Part shown: positions 58,343 through 64,000 of the stretch, piece by piece
Position numbering within the stretch: the stretch's first letter is position 1
How the letters are laid out: the number at the start of each line of letters is the position of its first letter
From: Parascedosporium putredinis
Lineage: Eukaryota > Ascomycota > Sordariomycetes > Microascales > Microascaceae
Direction of reading: 5' to 3'
Length of the DNA: 64,000 nt
NCBI GenBank assembly: GCA_949357655.1
Contig: CASHTG010000014.1
Coordinates: 124,001 to 188,000, forward strand
Position numbers and translations under genes: made by a program
The notes under the pieces: model-generated
What the model was told of the DNA's origin: nothing
Database searches by the model: none
What the model saw: only the letters and a program-made list of their open reading frames with translations

Positions 58343-61300
58343 AAAGTATTAGTTAGTTATAATAATAGATAGATTAAATAAAAGACTATATACTTTAATA
58401 TTAATATCTTAAGCTATAAAATATAAATTAGTTTTAATATTATATAAATTAGCTACCTAGTAGTCCTAGGTATCTTATAACTAAGGAAGGAAAACCTTAT
58501 AATAAACTAGAGTACTAATTAGCTTACTTAGCTAAGCTAAGGAGACTTTATTAATAACTTAGTCTCTAAATAATAGTAACTAGGAAAGTTTACCTTAAAT
58601 AAGCTAAGAGCTTTTAGTATAATAGTATATATTAAAAAGCTTACTATTATAAGTTTAAATATATTATTAAAAGGAAAGAAATATTAATAAAATAGAAGAA
58701 TAAAGGCTATATATAGTATAGTTACTACTAAAATAAGGGAAGAAGTATTATAAAGCTTACCTTTATAATACTTTAAATATATTAAAGTATTTATAAAAGA
58801 ACTTAATATTAGCTTACCTAAATATAGCTAATAGGACTATAAAATTAACTTTAAACTAAGAGCTATACCTAAGTTTATACTAATCTATAACCTTAACTAA
58901 GAATAGTTAAAAGAACTATAGGGGTATATTTAGGAAAATATTAGGAAGGGATTTATTAGACCTTTAATATTACTAATAGGGTACCTAATACTCTTTATAC
59001 CTAAGAAAAATAGAAAACTATAAATATATATTAACTATTAATAGCTAAATACTAATATTATTAAAAATAGATATCCCCTATTACTAATCTTAAAGTTATA
59101 AGATAGACTAGGGAAGGTATAATAGTTTATAGCTCTAGATCTAAAAAGAGCTTATAACTTTATTAAAATTAAAAAAGAGATAAGTAGAAAATAATATTTA
59201 GGATAAGATATAGATATTATAAATACTATATTATACTATTTAGATTAACTAATATATCTATAACCTTCTAAACTATAATTAATTATATATTTAGGGAATA
59301 CCTTAACTAGTTTATTATAGTATATTTAGATAATATCTTTATCTTCTTTAATATTTTAGAAAAATATAAAGAATATATTAAAAAAGTATTATAAAAACTA
59401 TAGGAAGCTAAGTTATTAATAAAACCTAAAAGAGCTTTTTCTATATATAGGAAGTAGATTTCCTTAGGTATACTATTAGACTAAGTAAGATATAAATATA
59501 AGAATCTAAAATATAAGTAGTCTTAGATTAGCTTATATTATAAATAGTAATAGAAGTAAAAAGCTTTCTAAGCTTTACTAACTTCTATTAATAATTCTTA
59601 TATAACTATAGTAAAAGGGTAAAACCTTTAATAGATCTTATAAAAATAAAAACTAGTTTATTTAAGGAAAATAATAATAGGAAATATTCTAAGAAATAAA
59701 ATAAAATATCTATAAATAACCTATATTTTATAATATAGATCTTAATAAATTATTTAAAGTTAAGATAGATATATCTAACTATATAATTAGAGCCTAACTT
59801 AGATAATAAGACCTTAAAAGATAACTAAGACCTATAGCTTTTATATTAAAGAAACTTAATAGACCTATAGTATAATATAAGATCCCTAATAAAGAACTAA
59901 TAGCTATTATAGAAGCTTTTAAAAAGTAGAAATACTACTTTATTAGAGTAAAGTACTTAATTAATATATTCTTAGATTATAAAAACCTTACTAGCTTTAT
60001 AATAATAAAGGAACTTAATAAAAGATAAACTAGATAAGTTAAAATATTATTAAAGTATAACTTTAAAATTATATATATTAAAAGAATAGAAAATAAAAGG
60101 GTAGATATACTTAGCTAAAGACTTAACTATTTTAAGAAAATACCTAATAAAATAAAAATAGTATTTTATAAATATATTAATAGAAGTTTATAATAACTTA
60201 TAGTAAGTTATTAGCTATAGTATAGCTATCTTATAATATAAGCTATTAAAGATTATTATAAAGAGGAAATATTATAGATAATTATAACTATTAAAAATAA
60301 CCTATATTAGAATACCTTATAAGAAACCTTATAAAAGTAGTATATAAGTCTCTAAAGGAGGATACTTAGATATTACTAAAATAATAAGTAAGGTATTAGG
60401 TAACTATATAATTAAAAACCTTAAGAAACTAATATAGGAGGAAGTTACTAGGTATAACTTATATATTAAAAATAAAGTAAATAGATATAAACTATATAGA
60501 CTCCTATAGCTTATACTAATATCTAAAATATTATAGTAAAGTATAACTATAGATTTTATAGTTAAGTTATTTAAGTTAGAAGATCTAGTTATAAACTAAA
60601 GATATAATAGGATTATAGTAATAGTAAATAGACTAATAAAGTATATATATTTTATATTTTATAGAGAAATAATAAATATATTAAGATTTACTAACCTATT
60701 TTTATAGATAATATTAGCTAACTATAACCTATTAAAAGAAATTAATATAAATAGAGGAGGTATATTTATCTCTAAGTTTTAGTAGAGTCTTATAGACCTA
60801 CTAGAGGTATATTATAAGTTATTAATAATATATTACCTAGAAATATAAAAAATAATAGAATAAGTTAATTAGACTATTAAAACCTACCTATAATACTATA
60901 TTAACTAAGACTAAGATAACTAGGTAAAATACCTACTATTAATATAATATATATATAATATAAGTAAATATAAAAGTATAAGAATATTACTATTTTATAT
61001 AAACTATAAAATTAAACTAGAACTAGGGTTTAAGCTTTAAAGATAATAATTAATAGCTAAATAAATAATTATAATAGTAGAATAAATAAAGAAGTTATAT
61101 TAATAACTTATAATAAAACTTAAATTTATATAAAAGAGAATAATAAGCTATATAAATTAAAAAAGGATTAAGGGATTAACCTTTTAGGAGGGGAGTAAGG
61201 TTTACTTACTTTAAAAGAAAATAGGAAAAAGGGACCTTTAAATTATTACTAAAAGACTAAGTAATAAACTTAATTATAAAAAACTAGGACTATTTATTAT

Positions 61301-61650
61301 TAAATAAAAATTTTAAAGGTTAACTATAAACTAGAGTTACTAACTACTATAGGACTTAAGTACCTTATCTTTTATATATTACTATTAGAGCTAGTATATA
61401 ATAATATACCTATAGAAGAGTTAATTATAGTTAAACTAGTAGAAGATAAGTAGGAAGTAGAAAAGATCTTTAACTCTAGCTATAATAATAATAGAAAAGT
61501 TAAATATCTAGTAAAGTAGAAAAACTTTAAATATAGTAAGAATATATAAGAGCCTATTAAATACCTTAAAGGGAGCTAGAACTTTCTAGCCTAGTTCTAC
61601 TAGAAAAATCTAATAAAACTAAAGGACCTAGGTCCCCTAGGTCTCTAACT
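58343..61650 (+). mobile_element. Ty3/Gypsy chromovirus, 3' half (RT, RNase H, integrase, chromodomain), RIP-mutated
   Basis: Continues the element broken at 47,985. Plus-strand motifs, with stops: RT 58.75-59.5 kb (KKGFIRP-like, IYNLN..., NRYPLLLI, ALDLKRAYNFIKI, then Y-I-x-x-I for YLDD); RNase H 59.76-60.15 kb (ELIAIIEAFKK, KYNFKIIYIKRIENKRVDIL); integrase 60.3-61.1 kb (ITIDFIVK, NRYNRIIVIVNRLIKYIYFI); chromodomain 61.44-61.6 kb (EVEKIFNSSYNNNRKVKYLV, then W replaced by stop, EPIKYLK). The chromodomain marks a chromovirus, which targets heterochromatin. Confidence 0.85.
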
Positions 61651-62208
61651 AACTAGTTAGGAAGAGGGTTAGAGACCCCTAAGGAAAGGATATTACTTAT
61701 AATACCTACCTCCTAATACTCTAAAGAAATACTATCCTCTTTATCTAGACTTATTAGCCTTTAGTAAATTATAATAGAACTCTATTTAGTAATTAACTTT
61801 TTTAAATAATAGATATAGGTAAGATAGTTAATAGTAGTTAATAGCTAAGTCTAAAGGATAAATAATACCTACTTAGTATTAGACTCCTCTTTCTTAAGTT
61901 TCTTCTACTTATAAAGAAGGTAAGTTACTATAAGAAATATTAGAAGAAATAGTAGAAATATATATAAAAGAGAAAGGGGTATATATAGGAAGAGGTTACT
62001 AAAGAACTATTATATAACTAACTATAATAGATATATTTAAAATAGTAAGAGGAGTTCTTACTTATATAGTAAACTTTATTATCTTTAAAATAAGATAAGT
62101 ATAGTATTTTAGAAATTAAGCCTAATAAGTTAATAATATTAGTAAGTAGGTAATAATTAGTAGATAAATAAGGAATATATAAAAGTAAATAGCTTATAAT
62201 ATAGAAAG
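61651..62208 (-). repeat. AT-rich LTR fragment, inverted
   Basis: The right part (62,040-62,208) is the reverse complement of 44,150-44,296. The left part is probably the end of the chromovirus and its LTR but is too mutated to delimit. Confidence 0.5.
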
Positions 62209-62754
62209 TGTGACGTTCCAACACTAGGACGTGCTGCTTAGGGTTAGGTTGCGTTAGGGTTAGAACAGTCAGGCCTGTTAGTGGCTCAGTGAGGCAATCA
62301 AACAGTACAACAATATCATTTATCCATAATATGTATTCAAGTGTAGGGGTCAAGTGTACTTGAATTAACTACTGGAAAGGATATAGAACTTCCTTTCCTC
62401 TAAGGTCTACTTAGTTCCTTATATAGTTAGTGACTTATCCAGGACCGCAGTTTCCCTAGTTGCAGTCCTTAGGTGGACCGCAACTTCCCATGGTGGTCCT
62501 TGTAGGACCACGCCATCTTCTTCATGTGGTCCTTTCCTTACTAGCTGGTTACTGTCTGAGGTTCTTCCTTTACTGCTGGTTTTCACCACCTCCCCAGGCC
62601 TACTTCCAGGCCGCTTATAACATGATACCTCCCCTCTTTTAGTCTTTATCCCTAAAGACCTTTTATAACTTGTGGCTCCCTACTTCTGTTAGCTTAGCGG
62701 TTGGTTCTATTCTTTCCATCCTCACCTTCCTATAGTGATGCTGACGCCATGACA
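62209..62754 (+). repeat. Little-mutated LTR copy, 546 bp
   Basis: TGTGACGTTCC...CGCCATGACA, with TG and CA ends. It is the best-preserved copy of the LTRs at 43,600 and 44,297. It contains TTAGGGTTAGG at 62,238-62,248 and GTTAGGGTTAG at 62,253-62,263. Confidence 0.75.
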
Positions 62755-63290
62755 GATCATATCTCCAAACATATATCTACCACCCTTCATAAGAAATGAG
62801 AGGGCGAAGCCCTTACTCAGTATATTTCCTCCTTTAGTGAGGACCTCGACATACCTTACTCCTGGTGTTTTAACGCGGGGAGGGTCTATCATATGGCTTC
62901 CAGCTCTTCCTAGTGCTTAGCTTATTTGAAGGGGAAGAGGTCCTATGATAGTTCCCTGGTCGCCTCTTCTCGTAGGTCTCCCTCCCTTATTCCTTCTAGT
63001 GCCCTCCTAGCACTTTGACTGATAGTTACTGTTACTTATAGTTTCTCATACTATGATGGAAACTTAGAAAGTAGATGAGGCCCTTAAGAAATCAGAGGAG
63101 TAGCTTCTAGAGCTGATAGCTTAGATTACCTGCCTTTGTCGTCAGCGTAAGCTCCTTAGGGAGCGTAGGGACGCGCTCTTCCGACGTGGTGTGCTGGTCT
63201 GTCGGAAGAGGAGTCTTTAGTGGTGGAAACCTAATAGGTGGTCAGGTAGGCTTAGTCTCTTAGTGCTGTGGGGGTGATTAACTAGGATGT
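62755..63290 (+). other. Un-mutated insert with a coiled, basic coding remnant
   Basis: GC-balanced against AT-rich surroundings. Around 63,083-63,225 the plus strand reads EALKKSEE-stop-LLELIA, then RQRKLLRERRDALFRRGVLV, helical and basic with TAG codons. It looks like the tail of a transposon protein, but I cannot name it. Confidence 0.45.
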
Positions 63291-64000
63291 TGTAGGTTTT
63301 GACTTTGATATACCTATAGATTCTAGGGTTTTTATAGGTATTTCTAGTAGAACTAAGCTAGAAGGTTCTAGCTCCCTTTAAGGTATTTAATAGGTTCCTA
63401 TATATTTTCACTATATTTAAAATTTTTCTATTTTACTAGATACTTGATTTTTCCATTATCATTATAGCTAGAGTTAAGGATTTTTCTACTTCCTACTTAT
63501 CTTCTACTAGTTTAACTATGATTAATTCTTCTATAGGTATATTATTATATACTAGTTCTAGTAGTAATATATAAAAGATAGGGTATTTAAGTCCTATTAT
63601 AGTTAGTAACTCTAGTTTATAGTTAACTTCTAAAATTTTTCATTTGATAATAAATAGTCCTAGTTTTTTATAATTAAGTTTATCACTTAGTCTTTTTATA
63701 GTGATTTAGGGATCCCTTTTTCCTACTTTCTTTTAGAGTAGGTAGACCTTACTCCCCTCCTAGAAGGTTAGTCCCTTAATCCTCTTTTGATTTATATAGC
63801 TTATTATTCTTTCTTATATAAATTCAAGTTCTATTATAAGTTATTAGTATAGCTTCTTTATTTATTCTACTATTATGATTACTTATTTAGCTACTAAATA
63901 TTATCCTTATAGTTTAAACCCTAGTTCTAGTTTAATTCTATAGTTTATATAGAATAGTGATATTCCTATACTTTTATATTTATTTATATTATATATATAC
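63291..64000 (-). mobile_element. Third chromovirus copy, inverted, 3' end only
   Basis: Reverse complement of the chromodomain to integrase C-terminal region at about 61,000-61,620, equally RIP-mutated, but with C-to-T dominant on the plus strand. Runs off the right edge. Confidence 0.75.

Noticed and set aside
43600..64000. AT-rich block as mitochondrial DNA
   Set aside because: It carries nuclear LTR retrotransposons with RIP-type dinucleotide depletion and no mitochondrial genes.
1..64000. CRISPR array, operons, bacterial contamination
   Set aside because: Spliceosomal introns, fungal families and chromoviruses show nuclear fungal DNA; no spaced direct-repeat array was seen.

Overview
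The first 43.4 kb is gene-bearing DNA of a filamentous ascomycete (Pezizomycotina; Sordariomycetes is my best guess). Evidence: introns of 64-115 bp with GTAAGT/GTACGT donors and CTAAC-like branch points, CT-rich leaders with CAAAATG-type starts, and typical fungal families (AhpD-like, DUF3176, CE1-type esterase, formylmethionine-deformylase-like). The last 20.6 kb is an AT-rich block of LTR retrotransposons mutated in the manner of RIP (repeat-induced point mutation).

Layout. 1-4.9 kb: a divergent pair, a large unknown protein running off the left edge and a 617-aa protein that may have a TULIP-like fold. 5.8-11.6 kb: small metabolic genes (SDR, AhpD-like, nucleotidyltransferase-like, M20 peptidase). 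13-28 kb: mainly secreted and surface proteins (Glu/Thr-repeat protein, DUF3176 membrane protein, Cys-rich small secreted protein, single-pass membrane protein, CE1-type esterase, Ser/Thr-rich mucin-like protein). 30.7-31.7 kb: an acidic orphan. 32.7-36.8 kb: an unusual B-box/P-loop GTPase/RING/patatin fusion of about 1193 aa. 38.3-43.3 kb: a polytopic membrane protein, a decayed partial copy of it, and a decayed formylmethionine-deformylase-like gene next to the AT block.

43.4-64 kb: a Ty3/Gypsy chromovirus on the + strand (gag, protease, RT, RNase H, integrase, chromodomain) split inside its protease region by a complete 10,357-bp second Gypsy element on the - strand (47,986-58,342, 5-bp duplication AAAGT). 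Direct and inverted LTR copies flank them, and a third chromovirus enters inverted from the right edge. RIP is patchy, with sharp borders and strong strand asymmetry in the inserted element.

Caution: most otherwise intact genes need one missing base restored at a homopolymer run. About 25 such sites all go in the same direction, and the corrected exon lengths then close in frame. I read this as consensus undercalling of runs, not mass pseudogenisation, so gene coordinates here are spans of multi-exon, frame-disrupted models.
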